The notes: generated from the letters alone by a model not told the origin. A stretch of DNA of 64,000 nucleotides from Aliivibrio fischeri (GCF_009727955.1 NZ_WOBR01000003.1:22069-86068); one strand, 5' to 3'; positions 7,751 to 17,304 are shown, counted from the first letter of the stretch. Numbers and translations: made by a program.

Positions 7751-9667
7751 ATGACTGGATATTTTTTACAAGCTTTTATCTACCTTGTAGCCGCTGTTAT
7801 TGCTGTACCAATCGCTAAACGTCTAGGGCTTGGATCTGTTCTTGGCTATTTAATTGCAGGGGTGGTTATAGGACCTATCATAGGTCTTGTTGGTGAAGAA
7901 ACAACGACCATTCAACACTTTGCTGAATTTGGCGTTGTTATGATGCTATTTCTTGTCGGTTTAGAGCTTGAGCCTAAAATGCTATGGAATATGCGTAACC
8001 GTTTAATGGGATTAGGAGGACTGCAAGTTGTCGGCACTACTGCAGCCGTAATGGGTCTTGCTATGTTTTTCGGTCAATCATGGACTATTGCACTGACCAT
8101 TGGCTTAATCTTTGCCCTATCATCCACTGCGATAGTATTGCAAACATTCAATGAAAAAGGGTTAGCCAAAACAGAAGGCGGCCAAAATGCTTTCTCTGTA
8201 TTACTTTTTCAAGATATTGCAGTAATCCCAATGTTAGCTTTTATTCCACTATTAGCATTACCTGAATTAGTAGCAAAAGCGCAATTGGCGGCCGCAACTG
8301 CTGCTGAGCATCATGAAGAATTAAGCCTTGTTGCAGGCCTTCCAGGCTGGGCATATGGACTAGTGATTACCGCATCCATCGCATTAGTTGTCGTTGGCGG
8401 TCATTATTTAAGTCGCCCTCTATTTCGCTTTGTAGCAAGCTCTGGACTTAGAGAAATATTCACAGCAACAGCACTCATGCTTGTTATTGGTATTGCAGCC
8501 TTAATGAGTTTAGTCGGCCTATCTCCAGCTCTAGGTACTTTCCTTGCTGGTGTCGTTTTGGCAAACTCAGAATTTAGACATGAACTTGAATCCAACATAG
8601 ATCCATTTAAAGGGCTTTTATTGGGATTATTCTTCATTACCGTAGGTGCAGGGATCGATTTTGGCATTCTATTTAATGATTTCTTCCTAATCATCGGTTT
8701 AACAATCGGTGTCATGGTACTAAAAGCGGCTGTTTTATATATATTAGCTCTGATCTTTAAGATCAAAAACAGTAACCGTTGGTTATTTACGCTTAGCCTA
8801 GCGCAAGCAGGGGAATTTGGGTTTGTTTTATTAAGTTTTACCGTTCAAAACCATGTATTACCACAAGAAGTCGCTCAACCATTGTCATTAGTTGTTGCTC
8901 TTTCTATGTTCTTTACCCCAGGTTTATTTATCTTATTTGATAAAGTGATTCTGCCTAAATTTGAACAACAATCAAATGAAAGAGAAAGTGACACAATTGA
9001 AGAAAAAGGCACGGTAATTATTGCTGGTGGCGGTCGATTCGGCCAAGTCGTCAACCGTTTCTTAGTATCTAACCACGTAAATACCGTTGTTCTCGATCAT
9101 CAGGCTGATCAAGTCGATTCTTTAAGAAAAGTAAATACCAAAAGTTACTTTGGAGATGCGACTCGTCCTGATTTGCTGCATACAGCAGGAATTGAGCACG
9201 CTGCAATGCTTGTTGTGGCTATTGATAATCAAGAAAGCAGTATAGAACTGGTTAAATACGTCAAGCACACGTATCCAAAAGTAAAAATTCTTGCTCGTGC
9301 ATTTGATAGAGGTCATTCATATATGCTCCGTTGTGCTGGTGCTGATTTTATTGAATCAGAAACAACCCGCTCAGCACTTGAAATGGGAGCTGAAGCTATG
9401 CGTAGTTTAGGCCAACATCCATTCCATGTTGAACAACAAAAAATAGCATATAAAAAAGTAGAAAATCAAAGCTCAGATAAGCTCTATCAAGCGTGGCTAG
9501 ATGACTCTGAAGGTGAGCGCTTTGATAATAACTATCGTAAGCTGTTTATTGAGCTAGAAGGAACAATCAAACATGCAATGAGCAAAGACCGCTCAGATAA
9601 ACACAATCAATCAGAACGGGCATGGACTCCCCCACCAAAAGGTTATACTGATTATATTGATGAATAA
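7751..9667 (+). CDS. kefB: Glutathione-regulated K+ efflux antiporter, CPA2 family (KefB-like)
   Basis: 638 residues. The N-terminal 390 form a CPA2 antiporter domain of about 12-13 helices with GLGSVLGYLIAGVVIGP, the FALSSTAIVLQ motif and FQDIAVIPM in place. A cytoplasmic TrkA-N Rossmann domain follows at about 418-540 (VIIAGGGRFGQ, nucleotide-binding glycines), then a polar tail of about 70 residues. KefB/KefC expel K+ in exchange for H+ when glutathione adducts form. Slightly longer than E. coli KefB (601) because of an extra cytoplasmic tail and a His/Glu loop near 185. Co-transcribed with kefG. Confidence 0.87.
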   Translation: MTGYFLQAFIYLVAAVIAVPIAKRLGLGSVLGYLIAGVVIGPIIGLVGEETTTIQHFAEFGVVMMLFLVGLELEPKMLWNMRNRLMGLGGLQVVGTTAAVMGLAMFFGQSWTIALTIGLIFALSSTAIVLQTFNEKGLAKTEGGQNAFSVLLFQDIAVIPMLAFIPLLALPELVAKAQLAAATAAEHHEELSLVAGLPGWAYGLVITASIALVVVGGHYLSRPLFRFVASSGLREIFTATALMLVIGIAALMSLVGLSPALGTFLAGVVLANSEFRHELESNIDPFKGLLLGLFFITVGAGIDFGILFNDFFLIIGLTIGVMVLKAAVLYILALIFKIKNSNRWLFTLSLAQAGEFGFVLLSFTVQNHVLPQEVAQPLSLVVALSMFFTPGLFILFDKVILPKFEQQSNERESDTIEEKGTVIIAGGGRFGQVVNRFLVSNHVNTVVLDHQADQVDSLRKVNTKSYFGDATRPDLLHTAGIEHAAMLVVAIDNQESSIELVKYVKHTYPKVKILARAFDRGHSYMLRCAGADFIESETTRSALEMGAEAMRSLGQHPFHVEQQKIAYKKVENQSSDKLYQAWLDDSEGERFDNNYRKLFIELEGTIKHAMSKDRSDKHNQSERAWTPPPKGYTDYIDE

Positions 9668-10091
9668 CACATAAAACATTAATAATTTAAATGATCATTA
9701 CGCTTATACTTTTATTTCTAGATACTTAAAAGTATAAGCGACAAATCACACCTAGAAATTAATAATTAAACATAAAAATTAACTATCCTTATTTTATCTT
9801 CATATTCTTCCTTAATATTCAGTATGCAATTCCTTTCTTTTACTCAAACGTATAGAAATTCCTATAAAAAACCTGTAACTTAATGCTAATTTTTCAAGTT
9901 ATATTATTTATCTCTTTTTATTCAAATAGATAGATGATTTATTTTTTTTATCGTTATCTATAAAAACATTCATGGTTGATTTTGGTTTATTTATTGATAA
10001 TGAAGTTTCTTTCTTGATATGCTTGCCGCTATAACAACAATAATATTAATAACCCCTTTAGTTTTTCAGTTTCCTTTTCTTAGGTTACATA
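9668..10091. other. AT-rich gap without a gene; one strong hairpin
   Basis: No open frame of convincing coding character. The only clear structure is the hairpin at 9701-9740. The last 100 bases probably hold the promoter of the first ToxR-like gene. Confidence 0.6.
9701..9740 (+). terminator. 14-bp perfect inverted repeat downstream of kefB
   Basis: CGCTTATACTTTTA and its exact complement are separated by 12 bases. It is likely the kefGB terminator, although only an A/T-mixed tract follows. Confidence 0.6.
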
Positions 10092-11192
10092 ATGCTCAAA
10101 AACAATCTTATACGATTTAAAGATATAACGTTTAACCCAAAAACAAACCAAATAAATAAAAATGATTGCACGATTAAGTTAACTCATAGTGAATCAAAAA
10201 TTTTAAAGCTGCTTTTAACTTCACCAAATAAAGTTTTCTCAAAAGATGATATTTTTACTTATGTTTGGGAGGGAACAGCAAGCAATATAGGTGTTGTACC
10301 ACAGACGATTTCAGTTTTACGCAAAAAATTACACTATAATGAAATATATCTAATTGAAACAGTTAAGAAAAAAGGATACAAAGCAGATGTAAATGGTACT
10401 TTTTTTGAAAAAAGCAAGATAAATAAGAATCATTTGCTTTTATCGATTGCTATTATCATCTCTTTCTGTTTATTCCTGATCGCTTTTGAGAAGCATATAT
10501 CAAATGCAAAAAACAGTGATGAAATAAAATTAGAAGAGTTAATGCCAAATGTATTTCAAATAAGTGACTCGTTACCATTTATCTTTGATCCAACCGTTTT
10601 AAGAAGTAACACCACTTATTATATTAACCGGCAATCAAATAACTTAAACATATCAGCTTGTCGACAAATTGGTACACAATGTGATTTAACATACAACAAA
10701 ATTATATTTTTACAAAACAATGAATCAAATACAGTTATTACTCAATATATTCAAGATGTTAAGTTCACAGAAACAATGTATAAAGATGAGTTGAATACAA
10801 ATCCAATTCGATTTAATTATGCAGCCAGAATAGGTGTTAAAAGTGAAAATGATAATTATTACAACGGACAAATAATTGCCAATTACCACTTGAAGAAAAG
10901 AAATAATAAATACGTTTATAACAAAGTATCTATTGTGATTGATGAGACTGGGTTTGCGGGAGAATGTTCGTACACTAGGGAGCCAGAAAAGCCTTTTCTT
11001 GAATGTAATGAAGGTGACTGTGCAAGCTATGTAGGCTCTATATCTGACCCTAAAAAAGCGGTTGCGTATAAAAACTTATTTCAATACCCGACAACTGGAT
11101 TGAACATTTTATTATTTCCAATAGATGAAGATGTATCCTTATTTTACAATACAGAGTCGGGATTATCTTACTTAGTTTATCAATATAACTAA
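10092..11192 (+). CDS. ToxR-like membrane-bound transcription regulator, paralogue 1
   Basis: 366 residues. An OmpR-type winged helix spans residues 25-98 (KILKLLLTSPNKVFSKDDI, then VVPQTISVLRKKL and IETVKKKGYKA). One membrane helix lies at 113-132, followed by a periplasmic domain of about 230 residues. This is the ToxR/CadC/TcpP topology, in which a membrane-tethered regulator senses a periplasmic signal. The periplasmic domain carries a Cys-x6-Cys pair (NISACRQIGTQC) shared with the two paralogues at 27848 and 34872. It also has extra cysteines near the C-terminus (GECSYT, FLECNEGDCASY). No toxS-like partner gene adjoins. Targets and ligand are unknown. Confidence 0.82.
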   Translation: MLKNNLIRFKDITFNPKTNQINKNDCTIKLTHSESKILKLLLTSPNKVFSKDDIFTYVWEGTASNIGVVPQTISVLRKKLHYNEIYLIETVKKKGYKADVNGTFFEKSKINKNHLLLSIAIIISFCLFLIAFEKHISNAKNSDEIKLEELMPNVFQISDSLPFIFDPTVLRSNTTYYINRQSNNLNISACRQIGTQCDLTYNKIIFLQNNESNTVITQYIQDVKFTETMYKDELNTNPIRFNYAARIGVKSENDNYYNGQIIANYHLKKRNNKYVYNKVSIVIDETGFAGECSYTREPEKPFLECNEGDCASYVGSISDPKKAVAYKNLFQYPTTGLNILLFPIDEDVSLFYNTESGLSYLVYQYN

Positions 11193-11199
11193 AATAAAA

Positions 11200-11229
11200 A
11201 TAGCCGTTAAATCAATAGTTAACGGCTAT
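11200..11229. terminator. Bidirectional hairpin terminator
   Basis: ATAGCCGTTAA pairs with TTAACGGCTAT; A-rich on the left. It serves both the ToxR-like gene and the converging DUF3612 gene, whose stop codon it touches. Confidence 0.8.
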
Positions 11230-12731
11230 CATTTATAACAAGTAGGTTTTCGAGGACAAACCGCACCACGAGAACATATCACTTTTGCATCACTCTCTAC
11301 ACCACGTTCAATCCAGTTAATATTTAAAATTTTAGCTACACTAATAAGCTCTCGCTTAATATTTTTAGAAATTGAACTTTCGCCCCCATTTTTTACACAT
11401 GCTTTTTGTAAATCTCTAGCTAAAGCAACCGCATCTTTACCTTGCGCTTCTATTGCTGGATTTAAATCTACGCCAGCACATAACACCCTATTGTTCCCTG
11501 CAGGATCTGTCATATTTACGGATTCACAGCAATATATTCGAGGCTCTTGAGCTACATTTAAAATAGATATTTGAGCAGAACTGCCCTCTTTAGGTTCAGT
11601 TAATCGTCTGAATACAGCCCAATGCTGACATGGATCACTTACTTGCTTCATGTTACCCCAAGGTAGAGGGATCCCATTACCTCTATACACAGCCTTAAGC
11701 TTTCCAGGAGCATAAGCATCAAAATAGTGCCAATGAGGGTAAGGCGAAACAACCGTCATTCTTCGCATGGCAACTGAAGGAGAAACACCAGCTAAACGAT
11801 GAGCGTCAACTTCATACCCATATCGGTCAAGTAATTGCCTAAATGGTACTTTAGGGCATAATAGAGCTCCAGCAAAAAAGCTTGATTCAAAATCACGCCA
11901 CGCATGCAGTATATCTTGTGCATTCAAAGCACTGTCTGTGTGATGGACTTCTTCATCAAAAACTCGGTGACTTCCTACAGATAAGGAACTTTTTAATCCT
12001 TCTTTATTGTGTAAAACGCAATGGCCAATATAAACGGCTAAATCATATTTAAGTCTCGTTGGATGCTGTTTTAGCATCTCATTTAAATAAACTGTACAAG
12101 GTGGTTCGAAAAAAGAAGTCAGCAGTTCTTTTCCATTAACGCCAAACTCATCAACAACGGCCTTTGGTGTTTCTTTCACCCACTTTAAAACTAATCCATG
12201 TTTTAATGCCATATCCATCATTTGTTCAACACTAAGAGGTAATTGCTTTAAACCAACTTCCTCTGCTGCTCGCTCTAGATCTGGAAAATGATTTTGGTTA
12301 TTTTCTTGATGGGCACGTATAAGAAGATGAGCAAATTGCCTTCCTGTTATCCCTGTTTGATTAAGCATTTCTGGGATCGCAATTTGAAGAATGTCATTAG
12401 AGAAAAGAAAGCTTGGTTCCAAAACCATCCCACTTATCCCACCTTTTCTTCCTTTATCTGGTGTTATCACTTGTGCCTCGGGTTCATTATCTAAAAACCA
12501 ACTACTTTCTTTTTGAAATACGGTTGCAATCACTTCAAGCATATCAGCACTCGGAACACGCTTTCCTCTTTCGATCATAGAAAGATACGATACTGATGGA
12601 GAGTTTTCAGGATCCACTCGAATGCACCGAGTAGAAAGATCCTCCATCGTTAAATGATTGCGTTTTCTCAGATTACGAATTTTTGTTCCAAGAAAATGGC
12701 TTTGTCTAATAATACTTTTTGACTGTCGCAT
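11229..12731 (-). CDS. XRE-family regulator with DUF3612 domain
   Basis: 500 residues. N-terminal helix-turn-helix at about 12-75 (FLGTKIRNLRKRNHLTMEDLS ... VSYLSMIERGKRVPS). A long central region with an IrrE/ScfR-like organisation follows (RRMTVVSPYPHWHYFDAYA), and a Cys-rich end has C-SRGAVC-PRKPTC spacing that might bind a metal or Fe-S cluster. This fits the DUF3612 regulators of Vibrionaceae, which in my recollection sit near glyoxylate-shunt genes. It is divergent, with a 158-bp gap, from a gene for a malate-synthase-G-like domain, which supports a link with acetate or fatty-acid metabolism (inference). The ligand is unknown. Confidence 0.75.
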   Translation of the reverse strand: MRQSKSIIRQSHFLGTKIRNLRKRNHLTMEDLSTRCIRVDPENSPSVSYLSMIERGKRVPSADMLEVIATVFQKESSWFLDNEPEAQVITPDKGRKGGISGMVLEPSFLFSNDILQIAIPEMLNQTGITGRQFAHLLIRAHQENNQNHFPDLERAAEEVGLKQLPLSVEQMMDMALKHGLVLKWVKETPKAVVDEFGVNGKELLTSFFEPPCTVYLNEMLKQHPTRLKYDLAVYIGHCVLHNKEGLKSSLSVGSHRVFDEEVHHTDSALNAQDILHAWRDFESSFFAGALLCPKVPFRQLLDRYGYEVDAHRLAGVSPSVAMRRMTVVSPYPHWHYFDAYAPGKLKAVYRGNGIPLPWGNMKQVSDPCQHWAVFRRLTEPKEGSSAQISILNVAQEPRIYCCESVNMTDPAGNNRVLCAGVDLNPAIEAQGKDAVALARDLQKACVKNGGESSISKNIKRELISVAKILNINWIERGVESDAKVICSRGAVCPRKPTCYK

Positions 12732-12889
12732 CTTGTAAAATTCACACTGTTAAGTTTTTGTTGTGAAATTGTAGTTAAAATTAGGCTAAGCTTCAATTTA
12801 AGTAAGCAAACAACTCTGACCAGTGTGACTTACCTAACAATGCCGATAATTAAATCGGCATAGATAAAGACTTTTTCGAGGGTACGATT

Positions 12890-13450
12890 ATGGCTATTAC
12901 CAATATAAACAAAGAAAGTAACACACAACAAGAAGCTCCGTTTATGGCTGAAGCTGTTTACGCCGTCGAAAAAATGGAAGCAAAACAAGAAGAAAAGCAA
13001 CATCAAATCAAAGGTCTTCTTGACCAGCTATTCCCATTAACAAAAGGTTCACATCAAGATGTTACTAACTACTTACTTGATTATCATCATTTAGTGGTTT
13101 TCTTTAAAGATGGTGGTTGCAGTGGATTGCGTAATCCAGGAAAATTCGTTGCTTTCACAGGACACAGGTCATCGCCTGATACTATTTTGTTAAAAGATAA
13201 CAGTGGCAGTCATGTTGAAATTATTTTTGGTCTTCATACTCCAGGTAAAGATTCACTGGTTACTATAGCTGATGTAGAAATAGAAACATGCACAACATTT
13301 AGTCAAGACTTTAGCTTAGCCGCTATGCGTCACTGGATTAGTTTAATAAAGCGTGATAACAGTTCACACATTAAAGCTCATCAAGTTGATAAAGAATATA
13401 CAGCCAAAAATGGTGATGAATACCAACTTAACAGCTGCTTTAGTCTCTAA
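12890..13450 (+). CDS. Stand-alone malate synthase G-like domain protein (no catalytic core)
   Basis: 186 residues with a strong ribosome site (GAGGGT). From about residue 44 it can be aligned by eye to the inserted beta domain of malate synthase G (GlcB): PLTKGSHQDVTNY, VVFFKDGGCSGLRNPGKFVAF, TILLKDNSGSHVEI, IADVEIETCTTF, and at the end EYTAKNGDEYQL. These match in order the E. coli GlcB segments around residues 155-330, as recalled from memory. The catalytic Arg, Glu and Asp residues of the TIM barrel lie beyond this part and are absent, so it is not an active malate synthase. The N-terminal 40 residues are charged and probably helical. It may be a regulatory or ligand-binding remnant paired with the divergent DUF3612 regulator. 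Confidence 0.65.
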   Translation: MAITNINKESNTQQEAPFMAEAVYAVEKMEAKQEEKQHQIKGLLDQLFPLTKGSHQDVTNYLLDYHHLVVFFKDGGCSGLRNPGKFVAFTGHRSSPDTILLKDNSGSHVEIIFGLHTPGKDSLVTIADVEIETCTTFSQDFSLAAMRHWISLIKRDNSSHIKAHQVDKEYTAKNGDEYQLNSCFSL

Positions 13451-13455
13451 TTAAA

Positions 13456-13485
13456 AGCCATTTTCATATCGGAAATGGCTGTTTT
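13456..13485. terminator. Hairpin terminator
   Basis: AGCCATTT pairs with AAATGGCT and is followed by GTTTTATT. It ends the malate-synthase-like gene and also abuts the end of the converging GGDEF gene. Confidence 0.75.
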
Positions 13486-14839
13486 ATTGATAGTTATGTT
13501 TATCTAAATACATATTTTGATCTGCTTGATGCAGTAATTCATCAGGACTTTTCATCTCTTCAAGATATAAAGCATAACCAATACTCGTCTCAACACGTAT
13601 TTCCCACTCTTTAAACTTAACTGGTGATGATGAAATGCACGTTTCAATTTTTTTCATTATCAACTCAATATCGTCTTTTTTATGGACTCTTGGTAACAAT
13701 ATTAAAAACTCATCTCCCCCGACTCTTGCAACGACATCATTACTTCTTAATAAACTAACAATTCGCGTTGCAACGTCTTTCAAGACTGCATCTCCTGCAG
13801 CATGACCATAAGTATCATTAATACGTTTAAATTTGTTTAGATCCAAATTTACCAAAACAAATGACTTGTTTTTCTTTTTCGCTTTCATAAATAGCGTATT
13901 TAAGGTGTACATAAAATAACGCCGATTAGGTAAATGGGTTAATTCATCTTCAAGCGAACTATTAATGGCCATGACATACAATCTAAAAATGATCACTAAC
14001 GCAAATATACCTAAACCAAAAAAGGCATAACCAACCAATCTAATAATTTGAATTCGATACCATGGATACCACATTTCTAGAGATTGCTTTTGTATTGCTA
14101 ATTGCCAACTACCATAAGGTAAAGTTACTTTTTCAACCGCAATGGGATCATCAAAAACACTTTCTTTACCAAGGAATAGTTCTCCGAATTCTCCTTGGCT
14201 ATCCTTACCTCGCATCGCAAAAGGATATTTAACCTTTAGTTGATATACACCTGTACCATAAAACAAAGCATCTATATTTAAAACGATACTAATAGACCCC
14301 CAATACTGTGTATTAAAGGGAGGATCAAGAAAAACGGGCATTCTAGCTATAAACGCTTTTCCCCCTTGAAATAACTCAACAGGACCTGCGATAAATATAC
14401 TCTCATTATTGCGTGCTTTTTGAACGGTAATCCATTGTATTGGTATGCTTCTTAAATCAAGGTCAATCGCTCGCTCATTTCCTTTAAGAGGATACAAATA
14501 TTTAACTACATCATTTGGAGCGATCGCTAAATGACGTATATATTGTGAGTCTCGATAAAGCTCTTGAGCGATAGGATCCCATTGTTCTAACGTTGATTCA
14601 GGATTAACCGTGAGCAATGTAGCTAGACTATTTGCATAGTAAATATCAGAATAGATAGCACTCTCAAGATCAGAGCGGACCTTTGCTAGCTCCACTTTTA
14701 CTTTATTACTAATTTGATTATGAAGAAAGTTATTTTGTTTTTGATGCAATTCTTCTATCACCCAAGTGACAACAAAAAAACAGCAACAAATAAACGTAAT
14801 GATACTTATTCTTTTAGTAAAAAATAACTTTGCTTTCAT
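13484..14839 (-). CDS. Membrane diguanylate cyclase with CHASE sensor domain
   Basis: 451 residues. A membrane helix near 10-28, an extracytoplasmic CHASE-type domain at about 60-235 (YIRHLAIAPNDVVKYLYPLKGNE, then IFIAGPVELFQGGKAFIARMPVF), a second helix near 265-290 and a C-terminal GGDEF domain at about 295-450. The active site reads RVGGDEF intact, and the inhibitory I-site RSND sits exactly five residues before it, so feedback-inhibited c-di-GMP synthesis is expected. The gene stands alone, convergent with the malate-synthase-like gene. The ligand of the CHASE domain is unknown. Confidence 0.87.
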   Translation of the reverse strand: MKAKLFFTKRISIITFICCCFFVVTWVIEELHQKQNNFLHNQISNKVKVELAKVRSDLESAIYSDIYYANSLATLLTVNPESTLEQWDPIAQELYRDSQYIRHLAIAPNDVVKYLYPLKGNERAIDLDLRSIPIQWITVQKARNNESIFIAGPVELFQGGKAFIARMPVFLDPPFNTQYWGSISIVLNIDALFYGTGVYQLKVKYPFAMRGKDSQGEFGELFLGKESVFDDPIAVEKVTLPYGSWQLAIQKQSLEMWYPWYRIQIIRLVGYAFFGLGIFALVIIFRLYVMAINSSLEDELTHLPNRRYFMYTLNTLFMKAKKKNKSFVLVNLDLNKFKRINDTYGHAAGDAVLKDVATRIVSLLRSNDVVARVGGDEFLILLPRVHKKDDIELIMKKIETCISSSPVKFKEWEIRVETSIGYALYLEEMKSPDELLHQADQNMYLDKHNYQ

Positions 14840-14946
14840 AATTCTCCTTTGAGTACCCTAACGATAAATACTTAAATGATTGAATTATCAATGGTAGCAT
14901 TTGTACAATTTTGTTGAAGCTTTAATCAACCTTCAAATTATCTTTT

Positions 14947-15300
14947 CTAATTATTAAGCTGACTTCTTTCGATTTTAGTTAATTTTGAAATGACAAGAGA
15001 GTATGAATTATCAATCCAGGCTTCAATCATACTTGCAGTTATCTCTTGAGAAGGTGCAATGGTAATCCAATGTTTTTTGTTCATATAATAGCCCCTTTCA
15101 ATAGAGGCAAACTCTTCAGTTAAGAAGGTAACATCATCAGGGCTCGCTTTAAGAGTCAGACTCAATTGCCCATCTCTACATCCAATCAAAGCAAACATTT
15201 TATTAAATACTTTAAAAACATGGGCTTCAGGGCCAAATGGAAAAGAATCTTCGCTACATGGTTTAGCTAATAGATAATCAATATATTCATTTTGTTTCAC
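14947..15300 (-). CDS. MmcQ/YjbR family protein
   Basis: About 117 residues of the small YjbR fold: EYIDYLLAKPCSEDSFPFGPEA at the N-terminus, KVFNKMFALIG, LTLKASPDD, and a closing KKHWITI ... SYSLVISKL. The frame opens at 15321, but the GTG at 15300 is placed six bases after a strong AGGAG and gives the usual family N-terminus, so I prefer it. YjbR proteins have a double-wing CyaY-like fold and are thought to bind DNA; the cellular role is unclear. Confidence 0.82.
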   Translation of the reverse strand: MKQNEYIDYLLAKPCSEDSFPFGPEAHVFKVFNKMFALIGCRDGQLSLTLKASPDDVTFLTEEFASIERGYYMNKKHWITIAPSQEITASMIEAWIDNSYSLVISKLTKIERSQLNN

Positions 15301-15387
15301 TTTGCTCTCCTGATCACACACCTATCTCTTTTTCGTCGATACGCTCGTGCTAAAGTAATAACAACACTAATTATCAATAAGAAGCCC

Positions 15388-15579
15388 ATGTCTCCTGAAC
15401 TAAAACTGATTCTAATTGCTATTCTCTGTGCCCTTCTATCTATTGTAGGTCATTTTATTCTAAGTAGCCTATTTTCAGGTGCTTATTGGCTCGAAATGAC
15501 AGCCGCCATCATCCCCTTGAGCTTTTTATTTATCGTATTTTTTTCTTTTAAATTCGCTCAAAAAAACGACCGACGTTAA
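15388..15579 (+). CDS. Small two-helix membrane protein of unknown function
   Basis: 63 residues from the ATG at 15388: MSPELKLILIAILCALLSIVG forms one hydrophobic helix and a second covers about 33-55, ending in a basic tail (KFAQKNDRR). The frame stays open upstream to 15292, but that part overlaps the yjbR start and is not membrane-like. The ribosome site is weak (AAGAAG). It resembles many unnamed small inner-membrane proteins; no family recognised. It ends 4 bp before the convergent AraC gene. Confidence 0.5.
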   Translation: MSPELKLILIAILCALLSIVGHFILSSLFSGAYWLEMTAAIIPLSFLFIVFFSFKFAQKNDRR

Positions 15580-15583
15580 TGCA

Positions 15584-16372
15584 TTATATTGAATGCTTTA
15601 ATTTATACTGCTCAGGAGTACAGTCTGCATATCGCTTAAACATAGTAATAAAAGGGCTAGTTTGGTTATAGCCTAAACTAAATGCAATTTCTTTAATCGA
15701 CATTTTCTTTCGTAATAAATCTAACGAATATAAATATCGGATCCGTAAACGCCACTCAGTAAAACTCATTCCTAATTCATTTTTACAGTGTCGAGCTAAC
15801 GTCCTCTCTGTTGTGTGATTCCTTGCAGCCCATTGAGCTAAAGACGTTTCATCTGCGGGATTTGCTTCAAGCTCTTCTAATATTGGTTTAAGCAACTTAT
15901 CTTGTGATGTAGGTAAAAACCGTTCGCTTTGCTTTGCAATTAACAATTGATCAAAGAGAACATGAATTAACCTCTCCTGCTGTTCATTCTGAGGTTGTTG
16001 AATATTGTGTTCACGTAACTCAGCAATGAGTGCTTCAACTAAAGGGCTAACCTCTAATAAGCAAGTATGCTCTGGTAACAGCTTGGCCAATTTAGGAATA
16101 ATATTAACAGAACAGTATGCGATTGGTTTTCGATTATAACTTTGGTGTTGCACCCCAGCAGGTACCCATATAGCAAAATGAGAAGGAGCTAAAAACCTAT
16201 GCCCTTCCGCCTCCAGCTCTAAAATACCACCACTGATAATTTGTAATTGCCCCCACAAATGAGAGTGCGATCTTGTCTCTGTATTAGAGCGAAATGCATC
16301 AAATAATAAATAAATATCTGATGGCAAAGTATCAAAAGTAACCGAAGCTTGTATATGCCTTGGTATAGCCAT
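15584..16372 (-). CDS. AraC-family regulator with N-terminal cupin domain
   Basis: About 262 residues. The N-terminal cupin (SHSHLWGQLQIISGGILELEA, WVPAGVQHQS) and C-terminal double helix-turn-helix (NHTTERTLARHCKNELGMSF, then MSIKEIAFSLGYNQTSPFITMFKRY) match the NimR/YeaM-type AraC group, which often controls a nearby efflux gene. The start at 16372 follows a near-perfect AGGAGGTGAA; an in-frame ATG at 16390 lies upstream of it. No target gene sits on the other side of the 551-bp intergenic stretch, so the target is not obvious. Confidence 0.83.
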   Translation of the reverse strand: MAIPRHIQASVTFDTLPSDIYLLFDAFRSNTETRSHSHLWGQLQIISGGILELEAEGHRFLAPSHFAIWVPAGVQHQSYNRKPIAYCSVNIIPKLAKLLPEHTCLLEVSPLVEALIAELREHNIQQPQNEQQERLIHVLFDQLLIAKQSERFLPTSQDKLLKPILEELEANPADETSLAQWAARNHTTERTLARHCKNELGMSFTEWRLRIRYLYSLDLLRKKMSIKEIAFSLGYNQTSPFITMFKRYADCTPEQYKLKHSI

Positions 16373-16923
16373 TTCACCTCCTAAAAACACACAAACAATT
16401 AACCATAAATTAATATTTAACCCTAATACAAGTAGATCTAATCATATTTCACCATAGTGAACAAGTTATTAATAGAAAATGAATGAAATATATTTAAAAA
16501 CCGATTCCATACACATATTAAAATAATAACAATATTATAAAACACTTTCACATTAATTAATTAGATATTTATTCTACAAACTATTTGCAATACTATCTAA
16601 ATATGATTAATATGCAGCCATACAATCAATCCGATACACTCTTATTGGATAATAATCAATAAGATAAAAATAAATTAATTTACTTTTATCTTAACACGCA
16701 ACATCTAGTTATCACATATTCGTGTTAACTCATTTAAAATTCGACGATTTAAAAACATTTATTCTTGAAAGAAATAGCACCTTAAATAAAGTACATAGTT
16801 CCTATTATTTAGAATAAAATCACAAAATGAACTTTATTTCTTATGTAACTATAAAAATCTGAAATATTATTTCTATCAATAATTAACTGTTTTTAAAAAT
16901 TAACATTTCCGAGGTATATAATT
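16373..16923. other. Long AT-rich intergenic region, no gene seen
   Basis: 551 bases with many stops in all frames. It separates the divergent AraC and XRE genes and presumably holds both promoters. I see no RNA gene, repeat or riboswitch-like structure that I can support. Confidence 0.5.
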
Positions 16924-17304
16924 GTGTTAGATGAAAGCACCTCTATGGAAAGCATTTCTCGACGGATCGAGGCAAGAAAAATTGAACTAGGATTGTCTAA
17001 TTCTCAAATTGCTACAGCATGTGATGTATCTACGAGAACAGTAATTAACTGGACGAGTGGACTTTCTAGCCCTCATATATCCAAATTGATTCCTTTAAGC
17101 TTTATCTTGAGAAAAGAGATTGGTTGGATCATTTCAGGTAGTGATAATATTCCTGATTGGCTTGGCGTTACGATGTCTGATGTTATTGGATTTCATCAAG
17201 AGTTATCAAAATACTCAAAATCAGAACGAACTATGCTATTTAAGTCGATTAGTAATCTAATTGAGCAGTTTGGTTTCATTTTAAAAACAAAAGAAAACAA
17301 GTAA
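16924..17304 (+). CDS. Small XRE-family HTH protein
   Basis: 126 residues from a GTG that follows GAGG by nine bases. Helix-turn-helix at about 10-60 (RRIEARKIELGLSNSQIATACDVSTRTVINWTSG); the rest (WLGVTMSDVIGFHQELSKYSKSERTMLFKSI) looks like a helical dimerisation part. Size and shape recall phage-type or plasmid-type repressors, but no phage genes adjoin, and the gene is flanked by a 551-bp empty region and pepT. Target unknown. Confidence 0.65.
   Translation: MLDESTSMESISRRIEARKIELGLSNSQIATACDVSTRTVINWTSGLSSPHISKLIPLSFILRKEIGWIISGSDNIPDWLGVTMSDVIGFHQELSKYSKSERTMLFKSISNLIEQFGFILKTKENK

Noticed and set aside
10092..11192. Naming one of the ToxR-like proteins ToxR itself
   Set aside because: There is no adjacent toxS, and all three lack clear similarity to the ToxR periplasmic domain beyond general topology.
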